Positions 38,805 through 51,087 of a stretch of 64,000 bases of DNA are shown here, piece after piece. The stretch spans positions 174,501 through 238,500 of the forward strand of contig JAIGNY010003262.1 of the NCBI GenBank assembly GCA_020152595.1, read 5' to 3'. This stretch comes from Chiridota heheva. Its lineage: Eukaryota; Echinodermata; Holothuroidea; Apodida; Chiridotidae. The translations under genes were made by a program, and so were the position numbers. The notes below the pieces were generated by a model. The model saw only the letters and a program-made list of their open reading frames with translations. It searched no databases and had not been told where the DNA came from. Each line of letters starts with the position of its first letter. Within the stretch, counting starts at the first letter, position 1.

Positions 38805-39335
38805 ACATTGATGACAATCAATAGGGCCTACATCATTCAATGTGGATGACTTTTATTTATATTTTCACCATGACCAAGCCTAGATGTATAGACCCAAAAT
38901 ACTCGGGGTGGGGGGGCTTGATCCGTACAAATTTGAGTTGTATCTCTTTTCAACTTTGATTTGGCTGATTTTGAAACGAAAATTTAGGATCATTTCCCAC
39001 GAACACAGCCATGCCTATTCTCAAACGCAACTATCTATTTTGCTCGAATGTCCAGAATTTCTAGAGCTGAAAAAAACTTGCTCCCATCATCCCCTGTCCT
39101 GGATTGTTGTCGTCATGACAACCATTCAAAGGCGGGAATACAAGAGTCAAGATTGCGGTTCTCATTGGAGTGAATTGTGTGGTCGTGTGGCGATTTAGGA
39201 TGATCTTAAGCGAATAAAATTGATCAGGTTTATAAACAGATTAAAATGTGGTTTTTGCCAAAAGATTTCATCTAGAACAACATACTTAATTGTTCTATTA
39301 CAGTCTTAGATACCACTTATAATGTAATATGCATT

Positions 39336-39510
39336 CAGGGGCGGCGGAACGTTTAAAGTGATAGTGGGAAGGGGGGGGGGGGGCTAGTGATGTCAAGTGA
39401 CATGTTATAACAATATTTGGGGAGTTAACTACGTCGGGTAACATGATAACGTATGTTCGCCTAAAATTATTGGAGGGCTGAAGCCCCACAGCTCCCGGCT
39501 CCGCCGCCCC
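39336..39510. mobile_element. hAT-like MITE candidate with 8-bp target duplication
   Basis: The left end caggggcggcggaac and right end ggctccgccgcccc are inverted. The flanks tatgcatt (39328-39335) and tatgtatt (39511-39518) match at 7 of 8 bases, the length typical of hAT insertions. About 175 bp, no coding, with a poly-G run inside. Confidence 0.65.
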
Positions 39511-39539
39511 TATGTATTAGATAATTAATATGAAAATTA

Positions 39540-39890
39540 GGATTAGAGAAATGATAAAGAACATTTGTTTGGATTTTTAAATAAAAATGTATTCAAAGAC
39601 GTATAAAGTTGGTTCTTAATTGCATAATGGCTGTGAGACTATTATGATGTTATAATGCTAGAGTTGTGGAAAAATATAATTGAATTTTGCGATAATCCAA
39701 GCAAACTAAAAATAAAGCAGTGATGGTGATGCTTCCTGTTAGTCAATATGTCTCGATTTTGTATTTGGTCTTAAACTCCACGCCTGAAAATGTACTTGGG
39801 AAGAGTGACATGAAGAGATACTGAAAATAAATGATTAGTAAAGCAAATTAAAAGTCGTCAGAAGATACCGTCAATAGGTATACGGACTTT
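39540..39890. other. Intergenic, no recognised feature
   Basis: AT-rich; nothing recognised. Confidence 0.55.
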
Positions 39891-39899
39891 CCGTGGTTT

Positions 39900-42800
39900 G
39901 CTAATCCCATATAATTGCCCTGGAATTGTCTTGATGGTCTCCGGCTGATTCTGTGTCCATCTCATCTGCTATCTCCAGAGAATTGCCCTAGCGTTTTCTT
40001 GTGGGTCTCCGGGTGATCCGCGGTTTATCTTGTCTGCCACTCCCATATAAATTCCCTGGCATTTTCTTGAAGGTCTCCGGGTGATCTCGCGGTTTATCTT
40101 GTCTGCCACTCCCATATAAATGCCTTGGTGTTTCCTTGAGGGTCTCCGGGTGATCCAGCGGTTTATCTTGTCTACCACTCCCATATAAATGCCCTGATGC
40201 TTTTTGAGGGTCTCTGGTTGATTCCGGAATCCGTCTCGTCCGCCACACCCAGAAAATTGCCTTGGCGTTGTCTTGGGTTGCTTCTCCGGTTCATTTCGTG
40301 GTCCATCTTATCTGCTACTCTAAGATCAATGCCATAGTGTTGTCTGGTTTCCGGATGATTTTGTGGACCATCTCGTGTGGTATTCCCAGAGAATTGCTCT
40401 GACGTTGTCTTCAGTTTCTTCGGGTGATACCGTGGTCCACCACGTTCGATATTTTCATAGATTTCCTCTGGTATTGTCGGGAGGATCTTCGAGTGAATCC
40501 ATGGTCCATTTCCTCTGCTACTCCCAGACAATCGTCCTGGCTTTGTCTGAAGAATCTCCGGTTGATTCCTGGATCCATCTCGACTGCTACTCCTAGATAA
40601 ACGCCCTAGCGTTGTCTTCAGGGTCTCTGGGTGATTAATGGGTCCATCTCGTCGGCTACACCTGAATAGATGTTCTGGAGTTGTTTGGGGGGTCTCTGTA
40701 TGTTTCCGTGGTTCATCTTGTCTGCCACTATGATATACCCCTGACAAATGAAAAAGAATGCGATTATTATGCTTGGAGATAATGGAAATGAATTAAAAAG
40801 TAAGAGTAGGAAACCGATAGTAGAAAAGCAAATCAAAACTTGTCAGAAATATATATCGTCAAAAGGTCTAGGTGTCCCATTATGTGTGGGACTTAATCCT
40901 GCGTAACTCTCTACCAACCCACCAAGTATCAACCTCCACCAACCCACCAAGGTCAATACAACAGCAGTTACGTTTTTCCAACGAAATGCAATGCCTTTGA
41001 CTTTTCAGCGACATGTAAAATCTTTTGCGAGACACATTTTTCCATCATCCTTTATCAACCCAACAAGCAACAAACCAATTGCACTCATGATTTTTCCATG
41101 ACACCCAACCGTTCAAAATGCACAATTTGAAATCGATTATTTGACTTCTGAATTTTGACCTTTACGTGGCTTGTCCCATTTTATACGGGACATAATCCTA
41201 CATCATCTCCCACCAACCCATTAAGCACCAACCCAATTTCAATATTACGGTTTTCCCAGGAAGCTCGACACAGAGCTATACTATTTTAATCAATTATTTG
41301 ACCTCTGACCTTAAAGTTACACAACCCACCTTGTGCGTGACATAAGTTTACATTACCCCACACCATCCCACCAGTTTTCAACTCGGTAACATATACGGTT
41401 TTCTCAGGAAATGCGACACAAAGTTTTATTCACGCACATGCACACACACCCACACACTTTCCCACACATATACACAACCACACAAAAGTGAGTACAATAC
41501 CTTATCGCCATGTATGATACATGCTGCGATAAGGTAATTACAGTAGAAAACTCTTTGAAGAAGTCAATGAACGTACAACCAGTCATGAGGGTCACTAAAC
41601 GCTTCCGTGGTACATCTCGTCCGTTATCTCCAGAAAATCGCCCTATAGACAAAAAAAAAAACACGTAATAATCATATCTCCTCGGAAAATATTGTTAGAA
41701 ACCAGACCGAAAATCTGCTCCTTTCAAATTAGCTATTAAATTGCATATTGTTGAATAAGTAAAGAGAGTTTGATAGTCAGCTAGCAATCTGTCATTCATG
41801 TTCTTCATGATCCTATCTCCTGAAATCCCAGAACCTCAGTGCCTTGCTGAGATTGAATGTAAACCTGTACACTTTAAGAGAGTACCAACATTATTTTCAA
41901 GGAGGTAAGGCAAGAGGGGGGGATGGGGGGGGGGGGGGGGGTGATCAGTGCCGTCAATGGGGCATCAGAAGAGTTCGTATGGTATTCCGTTGGTGTAAAT
42001 ATTAAAATTACGGGACGTGATTTTAGGACATCATCTGGACTGGGGAATTTATCCTCTTGCCCCCGTTTCTTACGCCTATAGGCCAACGTAAATATGATAG
42101 CTGGGGAAAATACAAATTTCGAGAAAAGGTTTGGCATGTACCCTACTATCCATGTCAGGTTCAGGAATCACTAGATTTTTACTGAAAAAGAAGTTCCTTG
42201 TTCGACTTATATCTTATTCCATAGAAATTATCTCATGATCAAATTTGGATTCTTTCGAATGCCATCAAAATAAAGCTGCAGCATGTGTTGGACTGACCAT
42301 TGTGCCTTTGTGCTAATGGCACAAGAGCCCCATTCTCGAAGCATCCGAAAGGCCGCCAGGAAGAAACTCAGATCAGGGCCGAAATCCAGTGAGGGCACTT
42401 TCTTTAACTGAACATGTCAGCGGTCTGGCGGTGGCGGAAGATAATTGAATCTGGGAGGCACAGGAATTAAGGGACATTTTTTTTCGAATGGTAATTTTGA
42501 AAGCTATACCGTATATGGCAGCACTATAACTTCAGGGGCATTACCCCCATCTCCTTTCCTTCCTCCTCCCTACTTCACCGGAAAATTACTGTCAAAATTT
42601 TCTTTTCCTATTCAATTGGCAGTCACAACAGTTTGAGAAGTTTAGATGAAGATATTTAGGACCAAAATTCGGGAAAATTCTATACCTAGAACTACAACAA
42701 TGGAAAAATTTATATATCATGAGTCTCGAAATTGAAATATTTACATCACGATTAAAATCAGTTGCATTGATCATGATATTGGAATATCTAATGTCCCAAA

Positions 42801-44240
42801 CAATGTGAAAAACAAATGGAGAATGGTTTAGGAGGTTTTTCATCATTTTTCATGAAATTAATTGAACTCAGTATATCAGGATATATGAGGCAAGATTCAA
42901 AATAAGCCTTTAGAATCCAAATTTCCCATCAGTCTTCAGCGAAATATGTCAAAGCCCCCATTATATTTGGTTGTCCCCAGACAAATTAATGGTGCCCTAC
43001 TGTTGATATTTGGGTAGCTTCCACAGAACAAATTTTTGTGGTACTTTCTTCAATCTGTCAACAAAAATATCAATTATAATAAGGAGACTTGTTTTAAATA
43101 TTTGAAAGAACACTCAGTCTTATCTCTGTAAACGGGCACTTTTGAACTTTGCAAAGAAGGTGGAGGATTGCACGTCATTCTATGACAAAGGGCTGGGTAT
43201 ACATCGTAACTTTGCTCTGGGCTCATTTCAAAGATGCCCCACTAATTAAATTTGGGGTGGCTTGCACACCCTAGCAAGAACCTATTTTACAAGTTTTTAC
43301 AAAGCGGGGAAAATATAGGTTGGCACACGTGAATCCTTTGCTTTTTTCAATGTAGGGTTGTTTGGTCGCAACGTAACTTTTGAGAAATGTGTGGTGGAAC
43401 GTACCCACGTTGCCCTCCCCCTCTCCAACTCTCCCCTCGGTTCCACCACAAGTTCTGGTTCCAGTAAAGTGTTAAATGCCTCCAAGGATACTTTTAAATT
43501 ATATACAATTTGTTTGAGGTTTCTATCATAACTTTTAAAAGGGCACCTATTTGCCCTTCCGCCCCTCACTCAAGGGCAAGGGGTGGTGGCCTCCTTTCCT
43601 CCCATGTCAGACTCCTCATATCTTACACTCTCAGGGCATAGTCCAAAATGCAGATTGTAACTAGATATAGGTCTGGTACGTCTAATTTACATTTTACAAT
43701 CACCTTTATCATTTTGTACTTAGGCCTATAATACATATGTGAGGTATCCAACACCCAGGTCCCGAACCTAAGTGGGTCCATCCCCTCCCTCCTGATACTA
43801 TAGCATCCGTGGGCCCTCTCCAGTTATTTTGCTGGCACGGTCCCCACAGCATCCCAGTCCGACTCTGAGCTGTAGCAATTTAGCACATTTGCATTTTAGT
43901 GCAGGAGTTTATATATGTTACACCTTTTGAGGGAAGTTTCTTTCATGATAACGCCCCTATCGTTCGTTTATTCTGCCTACCTCACTGTCGCGAGAAAATA
44001 TTTCAAATAATATGAATTGTATCGTGGAAATCACTCACCAGCCGTTTTGTTTTCGGGAATTGTTTCTTCGGACTCAGTGATGAAACTAGGGAAAATGGGC
44101 AGAGACCTAGATTTCTTCCTGCAGCAACGCCGTATTACGGATAAAATACATCCACTCCCCACATCATCATCATCATCATCATTATCAGATGAAATGCTTT
44201 CGCCCTCTGCTAGTCTGGGAAAATCATAGTAATTCTCCAT
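39900..44240 (-). CDS. Speculative minus-strand gene with 23-residue repeats
   Basis: No homology is recognised. Three pieces join in phase 1. Exon 1 (44240-44039) runs from an ATG through MENYYDFPRLAEGESISSDN, a run of aspartates and a basic stretch to a gtgagt donor. A 63-bp piece (41642-41580) sits behind a tctatag acceptor and encodes GRFSGDNGRDVPRKRL. A block from 40740 down to about 39900 sits behind a tttgtcag acceptor and encodes about twelve 23-residue units such as GRQDEPRKHTETPQTTPEHL. Against it: the block changes frame near 40340 and 40175, the 63-bp donor (gttgta) is weak, and the block could be a non-coding 69-bp minisatellite. The similarity of the isolated 63-bp piece to the units is the best support. 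Confidence 0.3.
39905..40740 (-). repeat. 69-bp degenerate tandem repeat block
   Basis: About twelve units of about 69 bp (23 codons) read well on the minus strand, with core words such as GRQDKPRDHPET. Left-hand units (39.97-40.2 kb) are nearly identical to each other; right-hand units are diverged. A further unit-like piece lies apart at 41580-41642. Confidence 0.8.
40865..41420 (+). repeat. Three diverged repeat units of about 140-300 bp
   Basis: The motif tcccattatgtgtgggactt...ctaccaacccaccaag recurs at 40875, 41176 and about 41325 in altered form. Each is followed by a ttacggttttcccagga-like word. Confidence 0.6.
42845..43330 (+). mobile_element. Dispersed repeat, copy 1 (pair at 47495-47930)
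   Basis: Shared words in the same order with the second copy: gaaattaattgaactcagta, tatatcag, tttcaaagatgccccactaa, gaaatttgg and ttttacaagtttttacaaa. The family is unknown. The surrounding 41660-42840 and 43335-44030 show no recognised gene. Confidence 0.65.
44039..44240 (-). CDS. Candidate first exon of the speculative minus-strand gene
   Basis: ATG at 44240 opens 67 codons plus one base, ending at a good donor (G|gtgagtga). The product is acidic with an (ATC)n-encoded aspartate run, followed by CILSVIRRCCRKKSRS. No signal peptide or known domain is seen. It could be chance. Confidence 0.3.
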
Positions 44241-45100
44241 ATCTTGATTTTTTTAGCTCAAAAGTGTAATAATAAACGTGTTCAACGATTACTAATTTAG
44301 GTATGATCATAGTTTTGTCGTTTGTTTGCCATGTATTGTTACTTGCCAACGAGATATCAGTGCGTGTAACGCATGAATCTATGGAAAACGCGCGCGGTTT
44401 CTAACTTGTTATCACAAAGAAGACTTGCGTAGATGTCTTAAGCGCTGTGTGTCGTCAATTTTAGTAAAGTTATAACCAATCATCAATGAGGAATTGTGAC
44501 AGAATAAAGAGCATTTAATGTGACACAATACGCGTATGCAGAGCGCACACTTGCAAAAAAGTATATGCACCACGCACGGTATATGTATAATCATCCAATC
44601 ACCAGTCAAGAAATGGTACACATATCGAGCGCATTGAAAATACGCGCTTGGTTTTGCCTCCACGTGCGAGTATCAGAAATGAGCATTGCGAAATCATTGA
44701 TTGCTCGTTTATTGAGCTTGAAAATTCTACCATGGGCCATTCTCTGGCTGGTCACACACGCAATGTAACAGAGAATGGCTCCAGTGGACACCTGTCACAT
44801 GTTATAGTCACCTGACATTAACCGTGCACACAACGCGCGCCCACTTATGTAAAAGCTCCGCCCTGTTTTTACATAATATGGGATACGGCTGTTGTTAGAT
44901 TCCAATTGTTTCAACAACATGGTTAGTTGACCCCACACGTCACTTCCGTTTAATATTTGCTCATACTTTGAAAGGCTTTTTTCTCGTTTTGTGCGTAAAG
45001 TGTAGAGCTGTTGAATTTGGTGGGGATAGAGATGAGACAACAGTTACTTTTAGAGCATTTGTGAAAAACCTAATTCATTCAATCAAATCAAAAAATGATG
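44241..45100. other. Intergenic, no recognised feature
   Basis: Nothing recognised. If the minus-strand gene at 39.9-44.2 kb is real, its promoter would lie here. Confidence 0.5.
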
Positions 45101-45105
45101 GAGCA

Positions 45106-45227
45106 CGAAACACTCGGTATACAATACCAAGAGTTTGAATCACCGTTGTGGGCGAAACACTCGGTATACAATACCAAGCGTTTGAACCACCGTTGTAGGT
45201 GAAACACTCGGTATACAATACCAAATA
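45106..45227 (+). repeat. 47-bp hairpin repeat, left block
   Basis: About 2.6 units containing gaaacactcggtatacaata plus ccaagcgttt. See the right block at 45845-46262, the same array split by a LINE fragment. Confidence 0.92.
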
Positions 45228-45843
45228 TTTAACATAGCATAACATAACAAGATTGTGGGATAAGAAGGGTAGTCACCCCATAAAAAGCTCAAACTAACAC
45301 CAAAACCATCACACACACAAAAAGAAGAGAAATTCAAAGACGCCCACAGTTAGTAAAGAACTTATCAATGTTGACTTTGTAATTGTGAACAGAATTGGAG
45401 CTAACTACCCATCTAGGCAAACCATTCCACTCAATAACAACTCTTTGCGAAAAGCTAAAACGTTTAAAATCTATCAGTGATTACTCTTTGGTCAACTTCA
45501 AACTGTTACCACGTGTCACATGAGTATTAGCGAAACATGCAAGAAATAACAGGAAGTCAAAGCACTACTACCAGATATAAACTTATCCTTCTCGTAATAG
45601 GGACTCCATGCCTGAATAGCACATTCAAGGTGAGGCCTGACTAACTGCTTATACAAATTAGGAACAACCTCTCTACCAAGAAAAACAAATTCTTCTAATC
45701 AAACCAAGCATCCTGTTGGTCCTTGCAGCTGCTAAAGCACTTTGTTTAGAAGGCTTCAGATTGCTAGTAAGGCAGTAAGGACAACAGCTAGATCCCTTTC
45801 TTGATCAACACAACCAAGATTTGAACCATTCATGCAGAAATTT
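45228..45843 (-). mobile_element. CR1/L2-like LINE 3' fragment, copy 1
   Basis: It aligns with 49725-50335 over most of its length (gaacttatcaatgttgactt, ggtcaacttcaaactgttac, gtgaggcctgactaactgct) with an internal deletion. Its 3' end is an (ATAGCATAAC)-like simple tail. It sits inside the 47-bp array. Confidence 0.85.
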
Positions 45844-45844
45844 G

Positions 45845-46262
45845 AATCACCGTTGTGAGCGAAACACTCGGTATACAATACCAAGTGTTTGAATCACCGT
45901 TGTATGCGAAACACTCGGTATACAATACCAAGTGTTTAAATCACCGTTGTGGGCGAAACACTCGGTATACAATACCAAATGTTTAAATCACCGTTGTGGG
46001 CGAAACACTCGGTATACAATACCAAGTGTTTAAATCACCGTTGTGGGCGAAACACTCGGTATATAATACCAAGTGTTTGAATCACCGTTGTGGGTGGAAC
46101 ACTGTATGCAATACCAAGTGTTTAAATCACCGTTGTGGGCGAAACACTCGGTATATAATACCAAGTGTTTGAATCACCGTTGTGGGTGGAACACTGTATG
46201 CAATACCAAGTGTTTGAATCACCGTTGTGGGCGAAACCCTCGATATACAATACCAAGTGTAT
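45845..46262 (+). repeat. 47-bp hairpin repeat, right block
   Basis: About nine units of gaatcaccgttgtgggcgaa plus acactcggtatacaatacca plus agtgttt. In each, aaacactcggtat and ataccaagtgttt are inverted repeats (12 of 13 bases) around a 3-base loop. Confidence 0.95.
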
Positions 46263-47494
46263 TACAATATCGGGCTTCTTAACAAAGTAAAGATTTTTTT
46301 AATGTTGGTAATTATGACAAAGGTTTTTAAAGGCTTCAAACAGTAAAATAAAGGTAAATAAAGGTCAAACAAATATAAGTTAATTCATAACATATTTCAA
46401 TTTCTTGACTTAAATTTCAATGTTTTCTGGGTTTCAGTGGGAACCTCTCAAAATGAGACCAAACTTAGATGCACTGCCATTTTCAAGAAAGTCCGCAACA
46501 TGACTCCTTCCAGCATCCAGCTCCCTGCAGAGCGTAATGGAAGACATACAAGACAAAACCTAGGCACGTACCCATATAATAACTTCTCCATCTTTCAACC
46601 ATTTTTGCTCTTTATACTCCAAATCAATTAGAGAATGGAACATACATCCGTCACACAACTGCGCAATAACTGACATTAAGGTATATATTCGAAACAAGTC
46701 TAGCAGACATAAATCTCCAGAAATTAGTTAGAAAGGCACACTTTAGAGTTTAAATGCATGGCGCTGCACTTCCACACTGACATATGTGTGATAACCATCG
46801 AAGATGTTTTGCAGTTTCAACCAGAACCAGAATCGGCATTTGTTAGTGTCTCGGGGCAGTTACCAGCTACCACCAGTCAGTCAAAAGTTCATAATGCCAA
46901 TAATTCCTGACCCCCTCCCAAAGCATTTGGGCATTTAAAATCCTCTTAAATCATGTTCAGAAACACTAAGGTTCACGTTTGTATGCTAGATAATTTTACT
47001 GTGGTGGCAGGGCCCTTGTTTTTGTTAAAAATGACTAGTTTCCACAGTCCACACAATTTCACAAATGACCTCAGCCCCACTAAGATGCAGCTGAGGTTTA
47101 AAGATTTTATATTTTTGACCCTCTAGATGTTAAGTAATTGTACTTCCAGGTTTTGAATTGAAACATTCAACATGTTCATAAATAGCATACCACAACTGTG
47201 AATTTATCAAAGCAGTGTAATATTGTTCAAGATGTCATATAAACATGAACTTAAATTGTATCAATACCTAGATTGACTTAATGATGGATGATGGAACACA
47301 TTTTTCACTACTCCCCATTTTGGAGACCAGTGTCTTTGTAAAAATAGGCCTTTTGCTCCCTGGACCCCCAAGCTTCCACATATTGATTGTTGAAAGTTAC
47401 CTCAAATCAAAATATTTAACATAACTGTATAACGTGAAAACTAAGCAAACAGGGGTCCTCAGATTATTATTCAGAAAAGCATCATTTTGTTCGC
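46263..47494. other. Intergenic, no recognised gene
   Basis: One open stretch after a tttcag at about 46437 (SQNETKLRCTAIFKKVRN...) has exon-like composition but no homology or clear donor. Confidence 0.45.
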
Positions 47495-47930
47495 AAAAAT
47501 AAATGAAACTCAGTATATCAGCAGGCCTAGAAATTAGACCAGATGGCCCAAATTTACACCCTGTCTTCAGCAAGTCAGTGGCAGAACCCAAATTTAAGGC
47601 GCTCAACGAGTGAAATTTGTGGCATTTTGCTTGATGTTTGTGTTACTTTCTTCACTTTTTCAATAAAAAGATAAATAACGGAAGTTCAATATATTTTAAT
47701 ACAACACTTGTTTTAATCTATGTAAAGGCGCATGTTTTAATCTTTACAAAGAAAATGGGAGATGGCTAGTCAGTTATGTCATGACAATGGCCCGGGCCCA
47801 AATAGTAAGTTTTGCCCTTCATGGCCCTTTTCAAAGATGCCCCACTAATGAAATTTGGGATGGTTCGCACACTCGAGAAAAGTCTTATTTTAAAGAGTAT
47901 TTACAAATTATAAGCTGGGAAAACAAAGGT
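47495..47930 (+). mobile_element. Dispersed repeat, copy 2 (pair of 42845-43330)
   Basis: gaaactcagtatatcag, tcaaagatgccccactaatg and tatttacaaattataagctg occur in the same order as in copy 1. Confidence 0.65.
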
Positions 47931-48004
47931 AATCAGAGGTAAAGGCCTTTAGGTATTAGCAAGTCCAATAGGTCGGGCTGGTGGGTCCCCAGCTTTGTGT
48001 TTAA

Positions 48005-48365
48005 GAGAAATTTAGAATAGCGTGTTCGCGCAAAGCGCGTGAAATTTCACAATTGTTGTCTTTTAAGGCGATATTTGTGTTACTATCTTTAATGAAAAGA
48101 TAGTCTTTGAAGAAAAAGTTTTGAAATGTTTCAAAGGACAGGTATCTTCTATCAAAATGGCCCTCAACCTTGTGTTAGGGGAAACTTTTAGAATAGGTAT
48201 GCGCGCGAAGCCCGTGAAATTTCACAATTATAGTCTTTTTAGGGCAAAATTTATGTTACTTTCTTTAATGAAATGATAATGCAGATATATGGTCTGCGAA
48301 TAATTTTTTCTTCAATATTTGAAATGGCAGGCTACTTCTCTAAAACGGGCACTCGTTTACTTTGA
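48005..48365 (+). repeat. Tandem duplication of about 177 bp
   Basis: agaatagcgtgttcgcgcaa...gtgaaatttcacaattgttg (from 48014) recurs from about 48191 with changes. A reversed fragment lies at 32975-33190. A possible terminus ggttccgccaca occurs near 48467. Confidence 0.7.
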
Positions 48366-48859
48366 AAGGGCAGTTTTCCTTCTAAAAAGGACACTTTTCC
48401 TCCCGAAAAAAGTGAGCTTTTTAAACTTTTGAGAAAAGTGGGAGGAGTCCCCTCTGTGCTTCCCGGTTCCGCCACATATGCCAACCTGACGTATAAATAT
48501 ATTTTTCATTTATCACTTACAATCTGGCATGAGTATAAATCTCTAATTTCAAAGAAAATTAAGAATAAACACTCACACTGATGCTTTAGAAATATTTCTC
48601 CAAAGTTACGAAAGTTTGCTGAAGCTAGAAAAACTAGAATCTTTTCTTTTTAATTTTCAAAATCATAATAACGTAATTCTCAAATTGGCCAAATTGTGAA
48701 AAATGCTTCATGACTCTCTATTTGAAATAATGATTTGCTCTCACGAGGTTTTGATATATTGTTATCACATTTATACATTTATCAAAGGCTGGTTAATAAA
48801 TACTCTCGCCCCAAACCCACATAATGAAGGAAGGTCCTAATTCTCTCTATACCTGCTTA

Positions 48860-49440
48860 TAGGTCAAGGTAAAAACTTAAAGAACTAGTTCAAAGGTTAA
48901 GCAAGTCCATCTTATTTGAAAGAAGACTTCAAAAGAAACAGATTTAGGGACAAAAATATTCAAAAACTTATTCCGTTAAAGAGATAATTAAGTTTAAAAT
49001 TTGGTGTCATTTGTGTACAAATGTCAGAAATCAGACTAGTTTTGACGTCATAACCTCGGATTCCTCAAATTTTATATTATATTTTTGTGACTTCAAAGCC
49101 ATTGGATATGTCCTGAAAGTAGTAAAACAGAATGTAACAACAATTATTTTAATTTACCACGTGAAGAAATTTCAATGAATAATATTTCAAATAGTAAACA
49201 AGTTAAATCAATTTCCTTTTAAATAATTGTTCAGAATGTGAGGGTGCCAAACTTTGATAGTAGACTTACTACTTCAGTTATTTCTACAAAAGTGAGACAG
49301 TGTTTGAATATCTTGAATAAGAGTATCTTGAGTAAGATTTTTAAAATAATGCTTGCTTCACCATTTTGTTTCTGTTAAAGTCTTCTTTTCATATATGAGG
49401 CAAGCTTGCGTCAGATCACTGAACTAACCTTTTAATTGTC
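48860..49440. mobile_element. Foldback element, copy 1
   Basis: It is homologous end to end with 58812-59395 in the same orientation. The outer ends (about 100 bp) are imperfect inverted repeats: aagcaagtccatcttatttg at the left, and acaaaatggtgaagcaagc in the reverse complement of the right. No coding. Confidence 0.75.
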
Positions 49441-49724
49441 GGCAGCCTCAGACGGATACAGTAAAATTTGCTCGTGTATTACACTGTATACAGATTCTTT
49501 AAGCATAGCCTACATAAATATGTATAAAGAAATATATTTCATATGATTCTGACTTTATATACACAGCGCAGGAGGCCATAGATTAAGCCTGGATTAGGCG
49601 GCAGCTAGGGTCCAAGAACAAAAACAAAGAAAGAAATCCTCTTTGATGTGAGAGACTTTACATGCAAGTTGTGGCATGTGCGCTGGTCAATACTGATCAA
49701 TTGTAAAAACCAGTATCCTGTTTT
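49441..49724. other. Intergenic, no recognised feature
   Basis: Nothing recognised. Confidence 0.5.
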
Positions 49725-50335
49725 AATATAACATAACATAGCATAATATAATATAACAAGATGACGGACTAAGAAGGGTGAGTCACCCCATAAAAAAAAC
49801 CCCACCTAACACCACCACCACCAAAAAAAAAAAAAAAAAAGAAAGAAATCAAAGACGCCAAGAGATAGAAAAGAACTTATCGATGTTGACTTTGAAATTG
49901 TGAACAGAATTGGAGTTAATGCACTCAGGCAAACTCTTTCCGAAAAGCTAAAGCGCCAAATATTTATCCGTGAAAGCTTTTTGGTCAACTTCAAACTGTT
50001 ACCACGTGTCACATGATGATTAGTTGAAACATGCAAGAAATTACAGGAAGTTAAAGCATCACTACCAGATAGGAATTTAAAAACCTGAATCATATCGCCA
50101 CGTACTCTTCTCAACTTAAGCGTAGTCAAACCAAGAATTTGCAACCTAGATTCATAAGAGAGATTCCTTACTTCGGGAATAAGTCTAGTAGCTCTTCGCT
50201 GAACCTGCCCTGAAATAAATTTACCCTTCTCATAAAAAGGACTTCCAAGCCTGAATAGCATACTCAAAGTGAGGCCTGACTAACTGCTTATACAAATTAA
50301 GAACAAACCCTCTACCAAGAAAACTAAATTTTCTT
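49725..50335 (-). pseudogene. CR1/L2-like LINE 3' end, copy 2 (best coding)
   Basis: The minus strand reads GSPFYEKGKFISGQVQRRAT, RLIPEVRNLSYESRLQILGL, TTLKLRRVRGDMIQVFKFLS and HHVTRGNSLKLTKKLSR, the typical end of a CR1/L2-class reverse transcriptase. It is truncated at its 5' end, with the last residues degraded. A simple tail follows at 49725-49760. Confidence 0.92.
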
Positions 50336-50636
50336 TTGGAGTATTTGAAAGGAGTATTTCTCTTTTGAATATTTGGTATGGCTTAACCCTCAGTAAAGCT
50401 TTGGAGAAATTTCAGTTAAGAGAGGTCACGTGAACACGTCCTACCCCACACATTACAATGTGAGCCGTTAAAGTGATTGGAAAGGGCATGTCACACCCCA
50501 GGTGCCCATCAAAAGTGATCTTAAGTAGATCAATTGTCAAAAGCTGTCTATTCCAAAAACTAGTTGTTTAGTTTTAATTGCTGGTGGAGAATAAATGAAC
50601 GAATTTTTTTCCATTATGTTCATGTTTTTTTTTTTT

Positions 50637-51060
50637 TTGATGAAGGCTTAACGACAGCGGGTCAATTGATCACTTCAGATTTAGAAAAAAAAAGACAATA
50701 GCAGGAGTCTGAGAGAAGTACGGGGACTAATAGCCAGGAAGCTGGGATCGAAAGAGGAAGTGCATAGGTACAACAAAGGCGTCAATGTAGGTAGAGGGAT
50801 GGGAAAGGAGGGCTAAATATGGTTGTACAAGAAAGCATGATGAAGGAAGAACATAATTTTATCCGAAGGTTTTTTCTGGAAGAGCTCGGCTATGGAGTTG
50901 TAAGAGGTGAGAGAAGTTCTAGAGAGGTTGTACAGGGGGCAGGCAAGAAGGACGTGGTGGACTTTGAGGGGGCAATGGCAATTGTTACAGAAAGGTAGGA
51001 CTCGTATACAGATTTGTTAGGAGAAAATACAATCTGTCAACCAGTCCGGCAAACCAGGGC
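50637..51060 (-). mobile_element. I-type LINE 3' end, copy C
   Basis: The reverse complement gives ...acaattgccattgccccctc, ccgagctcttccagaaa, catgctttcttgtacaacca and gacccgctgtcgttaagcct, matching the other four copies. It is the only copy on the minus strand. Confidence 0.85.
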
Positions 51061-51087
51061 GGATTAAGAGACGGTGAAGTCTCAACC

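Noticed and set aside
44520..44768. An 82-codon plus-strand frame
   Set aside because: No homology, and a frame overlaps on the other strand; consistent with chance.
46424..46631. Possible orphan exon after tttcag (SQNETKLRCTAIFKKVRN)
   Set aside because: The composition is exon-like, but there is no homology, no partner exons and no convincing donor.
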